A stretch of 64,000 nt of DNA from NCBI GenBank assembly GCA_008638375.1, contig CM018051.1, forward strand, positions 41,002,677-41,066,676, in the 5' to 3' direction. The DNA is from Nyssa sinensis (lineage: Eukaryota; Streptophyta; Magnoliopsida; Cornales; Nyssaceae). The position numbers and the translations under genes were made by a program. The notes beneath the pieces were generated by a model. The model made no database searches. It saw nothing but the letters and a program-made list of their open reading frames with translations, and was not told the origin of the DNA. Shown piece by piece: positions 34,790 through 46,082 of this stretch. Numbering within the stretch: the first letter of the stretch is position 1; every line of letters starts with the position of its first letter.

Positions 34790-37645
34790 CATTTATATAT
34801 ATATATATATATATATATACATGGAGACAAGAAGGTATGGTGGGAAGTGAGGGGAGGTAAGGCTTGATTTGAAAGAGGAATGGGAGAAGGGATGGCCCAA
34901 AATTTGTGAGGTATGGCTGTTGATTGTGATGGGGTATGGGAGTGAGAGAAATATACATATATACATATATACATATATGATATATACACACCCATGACAC
35001 ACGGACAGAAAGAGAAGGAAAGAGAGAAAGAGAGAGGGAGAATTCTGAGAAGAAAAAAAGTAAGAACACCAGAAGGGAGAGAGGAAGAAAGATACTGCTA
35101 GAGGTAAACCCACCCAAAAACTATTAAATTTCTCTCTCTAGAAATCATGCATGTGTTGTAACACCCCAGACTTAATTATTAAATTATGTAATGAAAAACT
35201 CTTCTTGAAATCTGATCTGGCATTTAACTGTTTAAATTCAACTGTTTAACACTGACAAAACCCATGTTAGCAAATGTTAAAAATTCTGAGAAACTGATTA
35301 CTGTCACTGAACCCTCAGACACTGAAGCTAACCTAACTAGGAGTTGACTGAAAGAAACCGCGTCAAAAAATAAGCTACAGAATGAAAGATGGGAAGAAAA
35401 CAGTGAAACTGCATTAATGCGCAGCCAACAGGGCCTAAGCCCGAAATATGGGAAAAAGACCAAAAATGTGGCCAAGAGGATTTGATCCCTTGACCAAACT
35501 AGGAAAAATTTGGTTTACCAAAAAATTACCACCTAAGCTAGGAACACTTTTGTGTATATATGTACAAAGATATGTATATAAGTATAAATCAGATTTGGCC
35601 TCTCCCCAAAGTGACCAATAGCCATGCATGCAACACATCAGCATGCATCACCCTATGCTATAGCCATCATGCCTATCCTACCATGATTACATCTCCTCCC
35701 AACCAAATTGCATGCAAACCCATCATGCACTTGGGGGAGATGAAACATCAAGAAAAGAAATCTGATTATTGATATACAATCTCCATATATGCATGAGACC
35801 AAATCTGTATTGAGGGTTTAGTTTACTGTTTTAGAGAGAGTGTGGGTTAGAGAGAAAGGGAGAGAATCTAGAGAGAGAAAGTGAGACCTTGTGTGTGAGT
35901 TTGGCCATTGAAGAAGCAATAGAAGGGAGCTAAGGTCTGGGAGTGCACGGAGGGATCAAAGCCAACTTGTTGGAGCTTCTGTTCGAACACAGCCAGTGAG
36001 AGAGACCACTGTACGAAGGTCAGTTGTCCAAAATTTTTTGAAATTTTCCTCTTTGATTTGGCTACTGTTTTATAGCTTTTTAGGATTGTTAATGCATGTA
36101 TCGTGTTTAGACCATAAAATCTGGATCGATTGTGAACATTTGGATCATCAGAACTGCCCCAAAAACCCAAACCCGTAGCAACCGCCATTGATGGACCTCG
36201 AGGTTGCAGGTCTGATCCGACCTCAACCAACTGGACTTTTGATGATCAATACACGAAATAGAACTCTGTAGGACCCTGAAAAACACCATCCGCGACCTAG
36301 AAACCTAGGTTTAAGCCCTCAAAATCGACATTATCCTTTTCGGCCCAAAAATCAACTCTCAACGTTTGACCACTAAATTGAGATTAAACGATTGGGAATT
36401 GAAGCTCATGTTAAGAGGGTCACGGAGGACCAAACCCCGTGCAAAATGGTCAAGAAACCAGGCCGTATGGACCGACTGTAACTCCCACGATAATCGGCTA
36501 GAACAGTCCCCTGTCGTTGAGTTTGATGCTTGAAACCGATGCCAAATAAATGGTCTTACACCCAGAATCCTTTTAGAACAAAAACCAGTGAAAATCGATG
36601 CATAAAACTCCACGAAATTGAAGGAGAAAATTCTGAAATTCTAGGGCAACAGTAGCCCTAGACTGTTGGGGACGATGAACAGTACGGGTCGGGCATGGAT
36701 CGGGTTGTCGGGTCGGGTCCCGACCCGACCGAGAAACGGATAACCCGTTTAAAACCAAACTGTGTCGTTTTAGCATAACTGATTTTAAATTTTAAATTTT
36801 AGGGCTGACGTCAGCCTGATGTCAGCACATTACCTTGAACCGGTCAGAACCGGATTGGACCGGTCCGGTTCACTTGCTTAAGGACTGAACCCTTTGGTTC
36901 AGTTCAAACCTTTTGGAAAATTGCAAACCAACCCCCAACAGTTCTGAATATTACACTGTGGCCCAGTTTCTGATGTTTTAATTCATTTATACCCCTGATA
37001 ATTTAATAAATAATAAAATAAATTATTTAATTAATTTATTAATTAAATAAAAATGACCAAATTACCCCTAGGTCATAAATAGGTCAAATGAAGTCCAAAT
37101 AAGTCAAATGAATAGTGTATTTTCACTATTTCAATCATTCCGGACTCAATGGTGGAGTCCGATTTGGAAAATTAAGTCCCGAAAAATACAAACACGTAGG
37201 AGTAAATGACCATACTACCCTTGATGATACTCGAACCCAAATACAACTAAAAGATAGTCTATTTTGACTATGTCAGACATTCCGGACTCAACGGTGAGGT
37301 CCGTATTAGCAGATAAAGTACCGAAAAATACAACACACGAAATTACCAAATTGCCCCTGACATTGTTTAGAACCCAAACAACGTCCGATTGAGACGAAAC
37401 TGAAAACAATAGAAACCCTGACACGTAGGGGACTATACACGTAATTGGATGACGAATCGGAGTCGAAACTTCACAACTGTGAAATGACCAAAATACCCCT
37501 AACCTTGTATCAAGTTAGATAACATCCGAATGAACTAAGAACTAACCAATGAAAGCTTAAATAATTTCATAACCGGACTGCCTAGAAGTAGTACACATCC
37601 TGACTTCTTGGGATCATGCTATAGGATAAAAAACTCAAGCCAGTC

Positions 37646-37900
37646 ATGGAAGGGAAAAACAAGAAATTTACCATTATGTCTAAAGCCGAAAGACTAGCTG
37701 ACAAGAAGCAACAGGAGTTCATGCAACAACTCTTATGGCAACAAAAGATTATCGAACGGAACATAAGGATAGCCAAAACAACTGAGGTAGTCTCCGTTCG
37801 ACCGTTTATATACAAGATGCGTACCAAGGCAATGGTCGCGGAGGCTAAACTAAAGAAACAGGAAGACACGGAAACCCTGAAAGAGTGGGTGCAAAGGTGA
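37646..37900 (+). CDS. Conserved LTR-internal ORF, 84 codons, copy 1
   Basis: I do not recognise the protein. It is charged and probably helical (MEGKNKKF..., then ERLADKKQQEFMQQLLWQQK, then KLKKQEDTETLKEWVQR), with no membrane segment. The frame is kept in the other LTR copy with five amino-acid differences and about eight silent ones. The ORF ends at a GTGAAT site that could be a splice donor. If joined to the acceptor at 38014-38015 and then past the GTGAGTAA donor at 38075 to the CAGG acceptor at 38575-38576, the frame stays open for another 27 or so codons, including KKDKKKRK, a basic stretch like a nuclear signal. Splicing and translation are inferred, not seen. Confidence 0.4.
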   Translation: MEGKNKKFTIMSKAERLADKKQQEFMQQLLWQQKIIERNIRIAKTTEVVSVRPFIYKMRTKAMVAEAKLKKQEDTETLKEWVQR

Positions 37901-38015
37901 ATTTCAATTATCATAAAAAAACATAAACAGCGAGATAGTCTAACTCAGGTTGAATTTTAAATAAACCAAGTTAAAGATTCATGTGAGATTTACGAAATGT
38001 TCCTAAATTTTCTAG

Positions 38016-38074
38016 GATAAAGAAGGATAAGAAGAAGAGAAAGGCTTCTCAGTTAAGTCCCGTTACCGCACAAG
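38016..38074 (+). other. Putative lysine-rich exon of the LTR transcript
   Basis: Bounded by TTTTCTAG on the left and GTGAGTAA on the right, 59 bp. In frame with the 84-codon ORF it reads IKKDKKKRKASQLSPVTAQ. It is identical in the inverted copy. The related outer LTR has a 55-bp counterpart at 40845-40899 between TTCTTAG and GTGAGTAA. Confidence 0.4.
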
Positions 38075-38537
38075 GTGAGTAACCTAGACTCCTGAATTGG
38101 TGTATAAGTACACCGTCTAGTTATTGTATTTTTTATACTGTACTGTACTGATCCTACTGATATACTGTCTTCCATGCTTTTACTCAATGCATGACTATAT
38201 TTTTACCCTGTCCGATTTCACTGTTCCGTATTGAAATGAAATTATCCTTGTTTTTACTAAAAGAACTACTGACTCATGACACCAAATTCAGTCTTGAACA
38301 CTGTATGAGCATATTGCACTATTTAAAGTGTGCATACTGTACTGTTATCCTGTTATACTGTTCTGCTCTGCTCATTATTGAACTGTTCTATTGCTATGAT
38401 GTTTTGACTGTATTCTTGTTTTAAATATTGTTCAAATATACGGATTTAACTATATCCTCTAAAATGTCTGATCCGACCACCTGTTTTATAAACAACAATG
38501 GTTTGAAACCCATGACAGGGGACCCGTGTTACTCACT

Positions 38538-38577
38538 GGGCTTTTTAAAGCTCACCCCTTCCCTAACATTTTTCAGG
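38538..38577 (+). promoter_or_regulatory. Hairpin plus splice-acceptor-like module of the LTR
   Basis: ACTCACT-GGGCTTTTTAAAGCTC hairpin (38538-38553), then a pyrimidine-rich CCCTTCCCTAACATTTTTCAG ending at 38576. Counterparts are at 41985-42030 in the outer LTR and in both LTRs of the non-autonomous element (minus strand, about 24667-24626 and 27100-27068). Confidence 0.5.
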
Positions 38578-41500
38578 TGAGGGACCCAGCGATCGGGATT
38601 AGCGGGTTGGAGACCCGAAGCACTATTTTGAAGAATCCATGAATTAACCATTTTTGTACCTAACTCCATTTTTGAATATGATGTACTGAAACCTAAGACT
38701 AGTATCTTTTGTAGGACAATGATGTAATAGTTAACCATGGATGTATTAATGGCTCTGCCAAGGTGTTATGCATTCCCTTAGTTCCGCTGCAACTTATATT
38801 AATTGAATGCATTGTACTTGGATGTTTCTGATGAATGGCCTGTGGTTAGGATTATCGTCGGCATTTTGATTTCAAAAAAAAAAAAAAAAACCGATGGGTG
38901 CCTAACTGGCCGGTTGCATGCCCCTAATCCGCACAGGGTGGGTAAGGGGGATGTGACATGTGTTTAGGCTGTTTAAATTTTATCTATGCATGTATGATGT
39001 TTAGGATATTGATGCATGAATATAAGCATAAAATTTGGCCTTGGAAACGATCTAAAACACCAAATCAGAAGAAGGCGGCCATGGAAGACCTTGCTCGAAG
39101 CAGGTCTGATTTCATCATCACCAAACTATGTTTGGTGTATAGGGACTTCAAGTAGACATTATAAGCATCCCAAAAACATAAATCCAAGACCAAAAATCAC
39201 AAGAAATGGCCTCCAAACATTGACTTGCAGGTACAGGTTTCAAAACCCAACCTCACAAATCTACCTTTAAATCCATTTTTCTGAATGGGAAATGAAACCC
39301 CGTGAAGAGGGGATCAAAACAAGCTAAACCCCATGAAAAATCACCAAGAAATGAGCATGAACGACCCATGTACAGGTCTGATTATCGCGACCTAAACCGA
39401 GCCTCTAAGATAAACTCGAAGCTCTAAATCAATGTAGAAATATGCTCTAAAGTATTAGGAAGTGTTTGGGAAACAAAACAGGCAAAAAGGGTCCTCAAAA
39501 CATCACGAAATTTGACTGTAAGAAACTAGGGTTTACTGTGAACAGTGTCGACTTCGTGGGGAAGATGACACTGTTCGGGTCGGTTACGGGTCCGGGTTTA
39601 GTTCGGATCCGACGGGTCATGGGTTATTTAAACGGTAACGTTTTGGTTTAAATTTATACACAGTAGGGCTGACGTCAGCAACACGTGGCAAACCGGCTAA
39701 ACCGGTTGGTTTACAACTAGATCGGACCGGTTCACTTAAAACCCAACCGAACCAAATGGTTTTCTAAATTATTTAAAACTAAATAAACGAAAACTTCTTG
39801 TATTTACGAATTGACCCCAACTGTTTTGGGAATTCCCACTGTGGCCCAACTGATGAAGATTTTATGCAATTAAGCCCCTGGAAAAATATTTAAATAATTA
39901 AATAATAAATTTAATTATTTAATAAATAAAGCAAAATTACTATTTTGCCCCTAGGACATATATGAAGCAAATGAAGTCCAAATTAAACATATGAATAGTG
40001 TATCCTTACTATTTTGGATATTCTGAAGCCAATGGTAGGGCTCGTTTTACGAGACGAGGCCCGAAAAATAAAGATACGTAAAGGGATAAATGACCAAAAT
40101 ACCCCTTGTCCAAAATTAACAAGTTATTAGTGTATTCTTACTATCTCAGACCTTCTGAGTCAAATGGTGAGGTCCACGACTCGATATGAGATCCCGAACA
40201 TAAAGACATGTAAGGAGGTAAAATGACCAAATTACCCCTAGTACCCCAAAAGCCAAATTAAAACCAGAGAAGGTCTAAATTGACTTTCCTCGACCTTCCG
40301 GACTCAATAATGGAGTCCAAATTACGAAACGAAGTACGAAAAATATGACACGTAAAACGATAAATGACCATTTTGTCCTTTTACATACAAAAGTCCAAAT
40401 TAAATTCTAAGAAAGCCTAAACTTACTTTCTTCGACGTTCCGAACTCAATGGTAGAGTCTATTCGACCAAAGAAATGTCTAAAATAAAAAGACAAAAAAT
40501 TTGTTGAATAGCATCTGTCAGATGACTATAAATTAAAGTAATGCCAAAGCATTAATTTGAGGCGTATACAAGGAAATGAATTACGAAAATACACGACACG
40601 TAAATATGTGAAGTAAATAAATTTAAATTAAAGTTTATGGAGCTACCAGAAGAGTATAAATTGAAATAAATTCAATTCCTAACACATTAATTGTGTCATA
40701 GGTTAAGAGTATGAGTTAAGTTAAGTACATATGAAATTATAAAATCGTTTTAGGATCTAATACGATTTACGCATAAGTTAAGGAATATCAAGATGATATT
40801 ACAATGAATGTGAAGTTGATGAGATGTTTATGAATTGTTCTTAGGAACTACAAGGAAAGTGAGGAAGCGCATTATTAGCACTAACCCTAAAGGACCAAGG
40901 TGAGTAATCATGTATTTGAAGTGGAGATTTAACTCCATGGATTTGAAAAGGTTTTAAATGCAAAGATATGAAGTGTTTGAAATTCCAAATTCAGTATTTA
41001 CATGATTCAGTTTTAAATTGTTCTGTTTTATAAACTCTATTATGACATGCTTAGTGAATGGATTCTACCATAGTTTTCTTTAAACATATTTCAGCATGTC
41101 TAAAGTTTTAAATGCCAAATTATGTAAAGTGTTCTGGTTTTGTTATATCAATTGTTTAAAGAATTTGTCATGAAATTATGTACATGATGTTTTAAATGTT
41201 CATGAGAAGCACCTATTTGAAGAAATCATGTATTAAATGTATTTGAATGTAAGAAAAATTGTGCCTAAGCACCATGGGTTTTTGGTTGGGTTGTACGGAA
41301 CTTAGCCGACTTTTCAAATAACAGATTCTTGGATTGTACGAAACTCAATTAATCTGTAAAAATATGATGGGATTTTGGGTTGCACGGAACTCAATTTACT
41401 GTCAAAATGCCAGGTAGCAGGATCTAATCCCCCAGGCATAAGATACCTCGAGGAACCCTATCTGTTCTGTCAGGAAATGAGTCTTACCTAACTTTTAGGG

Positions 41501-42470
41501 ACCAAGAAGACAATCTTGATCGGTTCAGTTAGGTTATCTCCACGTATACGTAAAACGGGAGTCTGGTTTGAAACAAATTCCACTAATGAAAGAGATAAGA
41601 TGACAAATGAGTTTGAAAATGGAAGCAAGTTTTACCCTCATTTTCAATATGCATATGTTTCGAGTTTATATACTCTATTTAAGAAATGCATGTTATGTTA
41701 TATGTTTTAAAGTCTATATGAAGAAGTATATGTTAGCTTGAATACTTTTAAATGTTTCAAAGCTATCTATTTTATGAAATGCATATGTTTTGAGTTATAT
41801 ACTCTATTTGACGAAGTACGAGTTTAGCTTGAATACTTTAAATGTTTCGAAGCTATCTGTTTTAAGAAATGCATATGTTCTATGTTCAAGTATACGAGCA
41901 ATTGGCAGTGAATGTTTTACAAACTCTTATGTACTAAAAACCACTGCTAATTGAAACCCCATGACGAATACTGGAATTGCTCACAAGCTTAGATTAGCTT
42001 ACCCGGACTTTGTTCGGATCTCCCTTTCAGGTGATTGACAATAGGGATGATTGGAAGACGATGAGGATGAGCCTAGCTATTTTTGGAAGGGACATCTAAG
42101 TAGTTCTTTTGTTAAGTATCATGAACTTAAGTTGTAACCTTTGTTTTAGTAAGGTAGTGAACTGTCATGTATTAAGCCCAAGGGGCAGCTAAAGATGTAT
42201 CCATTATAAAAGCCTTTAAGTTTTTAGTTATGTTTTGAATGTATGATTATGATCATGTGTACCATCGTGAATAGCGGCAGTATCGGACGGATGTGCAAAT
42301 TTTAAAATGAGAAAAGAAAAGAAAAAGTTTTTTTTCACGCTTCCGCAACCACATGAAGCACATCTATTCGATACCGTCACTTATGTACGAGCCTTGCCCT
42401 AAGGCTTCCAAGGCCGAAGGGTGGCGGTCCCGACTCGAGATCCGCACAAGGTGGGTTTCGGGTCGTGACA

Positions 42471-43387
42471 TATATCCTTTGACACCTGTACTAAAACCCA
42501 AGAATATTGCTTTCTTCGTTCTAGGGTCCAATTTAGTTTCCTTCACATGAAAATATGTAGAACAACCAAATACATGCAAAATATCATAATCTGTAAAAGA
42601 TTTTCCAGACCATACCTCTATGGGTGTTTTTTCATCATTTGCAGCTGTAGGCAACCTGTTGATGAGATGGCATGCATATTTCACTACCTTAGCCCAAAAT
42701 GCCTTGCTTATTCCAACATTTAGCAACATACATCGCACATTTTCAAGTAAGTTATGATTCATACGTTCTGTCACCCCATTTTGTTGTGGCGTGTCTCTAA
42801 CTATGAAGTGTCTAACTATACCGTTATCTTGGCATGCTTGTTTGAATAGATTTGACTTGTACTCACCATCATTATCTGATCCGAGCTTCTTGATCTTTTT
42901 GCTTGTCTAAGTTTCAATTATTTTCTTCTAATTAAGAAACATATCTAGGACTTCATCTTTATGTCGCATGGTGTACACCCAAACTCTTCTTGAAAAATCA
43001 TCAACAAAAATCATAAACCAATGCTTACTTCCCCAAGATGCAACTCTGCTAGGTCCCCACACATTAGTGTGAATATAATCAAGAGTTCCATGAGTACGAT
43101 GAACCACTGTGCCAAACTTAACTCTAGTCTGCTTGCCCAAGATACAATACTCACAAAATCCCAATTTTTCCAGTCTTGGCACCCTTTAAGAGACCCTGCT
43201 TTATTAACCCTTGCAATGCCTTCTCTCTAGCATGCCCTAAGTGCATGTGCCATATCCTCGAAATATTAGAAACACTATTCCATGAACTGTAGGGAACAGC
43301 TGCTCTCCTTGTGACTATTTGCCAATCCAGAAAATACAAATTACCCTTTCGAGTACCCTTCATTACAACAAGTGCACCAAGTACCAC
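42471..43387 (-). pseudogene. Integrase region of copia B
   Basis: Frame 43151-43387 has the pre-integrase part (WHMHLGHAREKALQGLIKQGLL). Frame 42928-43182 has CEYCILGKQTRVKFGT, DYIHTNVWGPSRVASWGSK and FMIFVDDFSRRVWVYTM. Then 42364-42774 gives TERMNHNLLENVRCMLLN...AFWAKVVKYACHLINRLPT and ends in AIFLGFSTGVKGY at the insertion point of the solo LTR. The first aspartate of the core (usual HTDVWGP) is asparagine here, HTNVWGP. Stops split the frame. Integrase would insert the DNA copy, but this one is dead. Confidence 0.88.
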
Positions 43388-43758
43388 TTTTAGGACTCCA
43401 CCTTCTTGTAGCCATTTGAGTCTAACATTTCAAGTGAGATGAGGTTCTTCTTCAAGTTCGGTACATAGCAAACATCTGTTAGAACTCTAACTACTCCATT
43501 ATGCATCTTCAATCGAATGTTTCCTATCCCTCTTGTTTTATAGGTATTATCATTACCCATTAAAACAATTCCCTTATCTAACTCATGGAAGCTAGAAAAC
43601 AAATCCCTACAGGGACACATATGATAGGAACATCCCGAATCCAAAATCCACTCATCAGAATGACCAACCAATGATGAAACAATCAAAGCAAAATCTGTAT
43701 CATCATCTTTAACCTTTGCTACATTAACATTTGGTCCTTTATTGATCTTGTTCTTCAA
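43388..43758 (-). pseudogene. Protease region of copia B
   Basis: The frame starts in gag just after the zinc knuckle ([14 protein letters not shown], at about 43755-43800, all four ligands present) and reads [21 protein letters not shown], the copia protease active-site motif with [20 protein letters not shown] follows as in TNT1-like elements. The frame runs into a stop before the integrase part. Confidence 0.88.
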
Positions 43759-44573
43759 TTTCGGACAATCCTTTTTCCAATGTCCTTTCTCATAACAGAA
43801 AGCACATTCATCCTTCTCAAGAATCCTTCTATCAAATGATACTCCTCGAGACTTACCCCGTCCACCATAATTTCTGTCCTTCTATCCTACCCTTTACTAT
43901 CAATGCCTTTGATGTTGAGTCCCTATGGACCTGTAGATCCATTTTTCGATACTTATTATTCATCAAAGCATTAGATACATCATCAAATTTAATTGTATCT
44001 TTCCTATACAACAAGGTATTGGTTAAATGATCATAACTATCAAGTAGAGAATTTAACAACAACAATGCCTTATCTTCATTTAGAATTTCAACATCAAGAT
44101 TTTATAAACCAGCAAGGATTTTATTAAAACTATTCAAATGCTTAAACATCGAAATACCTTGCTTATACTGGAAATAAAATAGTCTTTTCTTCAGATAGAG
44201 TCTATTTTCAACGCTCTTAGTCATAAACTTATTTTCTAGTTTCTCCCATAACTGCTTAGCCGAAGTTTCCCTCATAACAAAGTACTTTTGATCCTTAGCG
44301 AGACAAAGCCTAATGGTACCGCAAGCCGAACGATTGATCTTTGCCCTAATCCTTATCTTCTATATCATCAAGTTTATTCTCCAAAGTGATATCTAGTTCT
44401 TGTTGAACTAGAGCATCCAAAACTTCGCATTGCCACATGCCGAAATTATTAGTTCTATTAAATTTTTCAACTTCGAATTTTGCATTCAAAACCATAATTC
44501 TTACCACCGATGAATTTTTCGAAGATGAAGTTGTTGAAGATGGATTGCCAGTGCCAAAAACCAATTCCTCCAT
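43759..44573 (-). pseudogene. gag: gag of copia B
   Basis: The start codon at 44573 opens MEELVFGTGN...; the core begins NAKFEVEKFNRTNNFGMWQCEVLDALVQQELD, the typical TNT1-like gag N-terminus. A second piece at 43853-44065 reads LLNSLLDSYDHLTNTLLYRKDTIKFDDVSNAL. The zinc knuckle is intact. Frameshifts separate these parts. Confidence 0.85.
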
Positions 44574-44635
44574 TAATCAAATCCACACTCATACACCAAC
44601 GATAAAAAAATCCAATACCAAGATCGGAAATCTTG

Positions 44636-44647
44636 ACTCTAATACCA
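44636..44647 (-). other. Primer-binding site of copia B
   Basis: The minus strand reads TGGTATTAGAGT just inside the right LTR, similar to the tRNA-Met site TGGTATCAGAGC. Confidence 0.75.
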
Positions 44648-44649
44648 AT

Positions 44650-45089
44650 TGTTGTGTGAAAGTGATCAAACAAATAATAAATCGATCTCAAACTAGCAAA
44701 AATAAAACAAAACGAATAGAGAAGACACAAGATTTACGTGATTCAACAAGATGCCTACGTTCACGGGCAGCAATGATCCGTTCACTATGTGTTAAAAAGA
44801 TTACAAAAGAGCAAAAACTCCCAAAACCTGAAACACCTTATTCCCCAACCATGGATCTCCTCTCTTTCCTCCAAAATCCTAAAAGATAATACCTTTATAT
44901 AAGTAGGTTACAACATAAGAGAAAAACGGGCCCAAAAACAAAAGCGGCTCAAAAAGTTTTTCCTGGCGGCTCCACCCTTGGAAACCCGTGGCAATGGTGG
45001 GAAAACTACACATTGTCCATTTTTCGGGTTGTATCAAGTTGCAAACGAGACATCAAGAATTTGGGTGAATTTATGATAACCACCCAACA
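44650..45089 (-). repeat. 5' LTR of copia B
   Basis: 440 bp. In element orientation it starts TGTTGGGTGGTTATCAT and ends GATCACTTTCACACAACA. It aligns with 32249-32687. Confidence 0.9.
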
Positions 45090-45094
45090 ATGTG

Positions 45095-45686
45095 TAATAA
45101 TCTCCTTTACATAGTTAATCCACTTTATGGTGGAGCAATTCCCATTTATTATTGCTCTTTGTTTTTCCACTTCAAGCACAACCATTGTACAATGTGGTTA
45201 CATATTTGATCAATTAATCATAAATATGTTAAAAATAGTATGTTTCTTCCATTCATTCATTTGTTTATTAGCACAATGGATCCACGTTGCCATGTTTTTG
45301 TCTTCCCTTAGAACAACTGTTGAACTAAAAGGAAAAAAGAAAATTGATATTTTTTTGGACTTTTGTTATCACAAGTGTTTACATCAAAAGGATTCCTTTG
45401 CCACTAGTAGTCTCAACTTATAGTTTAAAGTTATATATACATACATATATATAATTGAGAAATAGTTTAAAGTTATGTGTATATATATATATATATATAT
45501 AAAATTGAGAAATTTCATATGTGCAGAGCTGAAAAGACCACTCTATTTTGCCTGTAGCTTTGACGCTAATACCTATCATATCTTTGTTTTTTTGGTGATA
45601 GGGAAAGGAAAAGAAAAAAGCAGGGGGGGCTAAGTGCCCTTAACAAAGGACATTCTAGAAACATCAGTAGCTAAAGCTTGTGTCAC
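45095..45686. other. AT-rich intergenic stretch between copia B and the RNase H remnant
   Basis: No gene is supported. AT microsatellite at about 45480-45502. A 98-codon ORF at 45127-45423 is hydrophobic and of chance type. Confidence 0.5.
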
Positions 45687-46082
45687 TTAGCTGGGAAGAA
45701 TATCTAACACCACCTGCTGATCAAGTTGGGCTTCTCCCACGTTAGCAAGGATGTCTGCACATCGGTTGGCTTCACGAAGAGCATGACTAAATCTATATCT
45801 GTTAATTCTTGCTGCCAGGATTTTGCAGTCCTCCACTAGGATTCGGCAAGGATCATTACTGTCCTCTTGATTCTTAAGTATGTTGATGGTAACCTCACAA
45901 TATAATTCAATGATGATATTGTCTAGGCTCTTAGATGCTGCCAAACTTGAGCTTTCCTGGATTGCCCAGAGTTCTGCAGTATGGCTATTTCGAGTGCCAA
46001 TTTTCCCATAGCAGCCCTATAGCCATCTACTAGATATCATCCCGAATGAGAGCTCCATACCATAATCTATCATATCTGAACC
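45687..46082 (-). pseudogene. LINE-type RNase H-like remnant, cut by copia C
   Basis: The frame 45687-45944 reads ILKNQEDSNDPCRILVEDCKILAARINRYRFSHALREANRCADILANVG. The pattern S-AV..I...CRxLIEDCRxLL..F......HxxREANRCADxLAxLG is what I know from plant LINE and related RNase H-like (RVT_3) sequences. Upstream bases to 46082 give WYGALIRDDI, the usual GAVIRD start, and the text continues beyond copia C at 57719. The target duplication GAACC of copia C flanks the break. Short and with stops, so a relic. Confidence 0.7.

Larger units (their letters stand above)
35157..38958 (+). mobile_element. Solo LTR copy 1 (3802 bp), TSD TGTGT, nested in the outer solo LTR
   Basis: It starts TGTAACACCCCAGACTT and ends AAGGGGGATGTGACA, flanked by TGTGT on both sides (35152-35156 and 38959-38963). 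A second copy lies inverted at 52057-55848. No pol is seen. It holds an 84-codon ORF (37646-37900) and splice-like signals. A copy of the bZIP-like palindrome GCTGACGTCAGC lies at 36804-36815. Length, ends and TSD fit a solo LTR of a gypsy element. A non-autonomous element without a second LTR is less likely. Confidence 0.88.
34527..42470 (+). mobile_element. Solo LTR of a gypsy element (about 4.1 kb net), TSD TATAT, carrying a nested solo LTR
   Basis: It starts TGTAATACCCCGACCC and ends TTTCGGGTCGTGACA, and is flanked by TATAT at 34522-34526 and 42471-42475. It lies inside the polyprotein of copia B. A 3802-bp second LTR sits inside it at 35157-38958. The remaining sequence has no gag or pol, so it is a solo LTR. 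It shares short blocks with the nested LTR (GCTGACGTCAGC at 39670-39681, ACTGTGGCCCA, the donor and acceptor sites at 40900 and 42030), so the two belong to related gypsy families, probably chromoviruses. Confidence 0.88.
32249..45089 (-). mobile_element. Ty1/copia element B (TNT1/Tork-like), with two nested solo LTRs
   Basis: LTRs of about 440 bp (32249-32687 and 44650-45089) are flanked by ATGTA (32244-32248) and ATGTG (45090-45094), a 4/5 TSD. A primer site TGGTATTAGAGT follows the right LTR, so the element reads on the minus strand. Gag, protease, integrase, RT and RNase H are recognisable in that order. The polyprotein is cut by the 34527-42470 solo LTR exactly between GVKGY and RL*C, with TSD TATAT. 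Without inserts it is about 4.9 kb, a normal copia length. The AKFEVEKFN...MWQ gag start and [12 protein letters not shown] protease are TNT1-like. Several stops and a missing RT segment show it is dead. Confidence 0.92.

Noticed and set aside
34638..35117. 159-codon minus ORF in the outer solo LTR
   Set aside because: Driven by AT and CT/GA microsatellites (YIYIYIYI, SLSLSLF); not a protein family.
35868..36230. 120-codon minus ORF in the 3.8-kb LTR, with partial counterparts in the inverted copy
   Set aside because: The frame is not kept over the same length in copy 2 (98 codons, different ends); unlike the 84-codon ORF it is not conserved.
36359..36613. 84-codon minus ORF in the 3.8-kb LTR, conserved in copy 2 (54397-54651)
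   Set aside because: It is open in both copies, but the copies are closely similar overall and this frame has no splice context or charge pattern of interest; kept as a weak alternative only.
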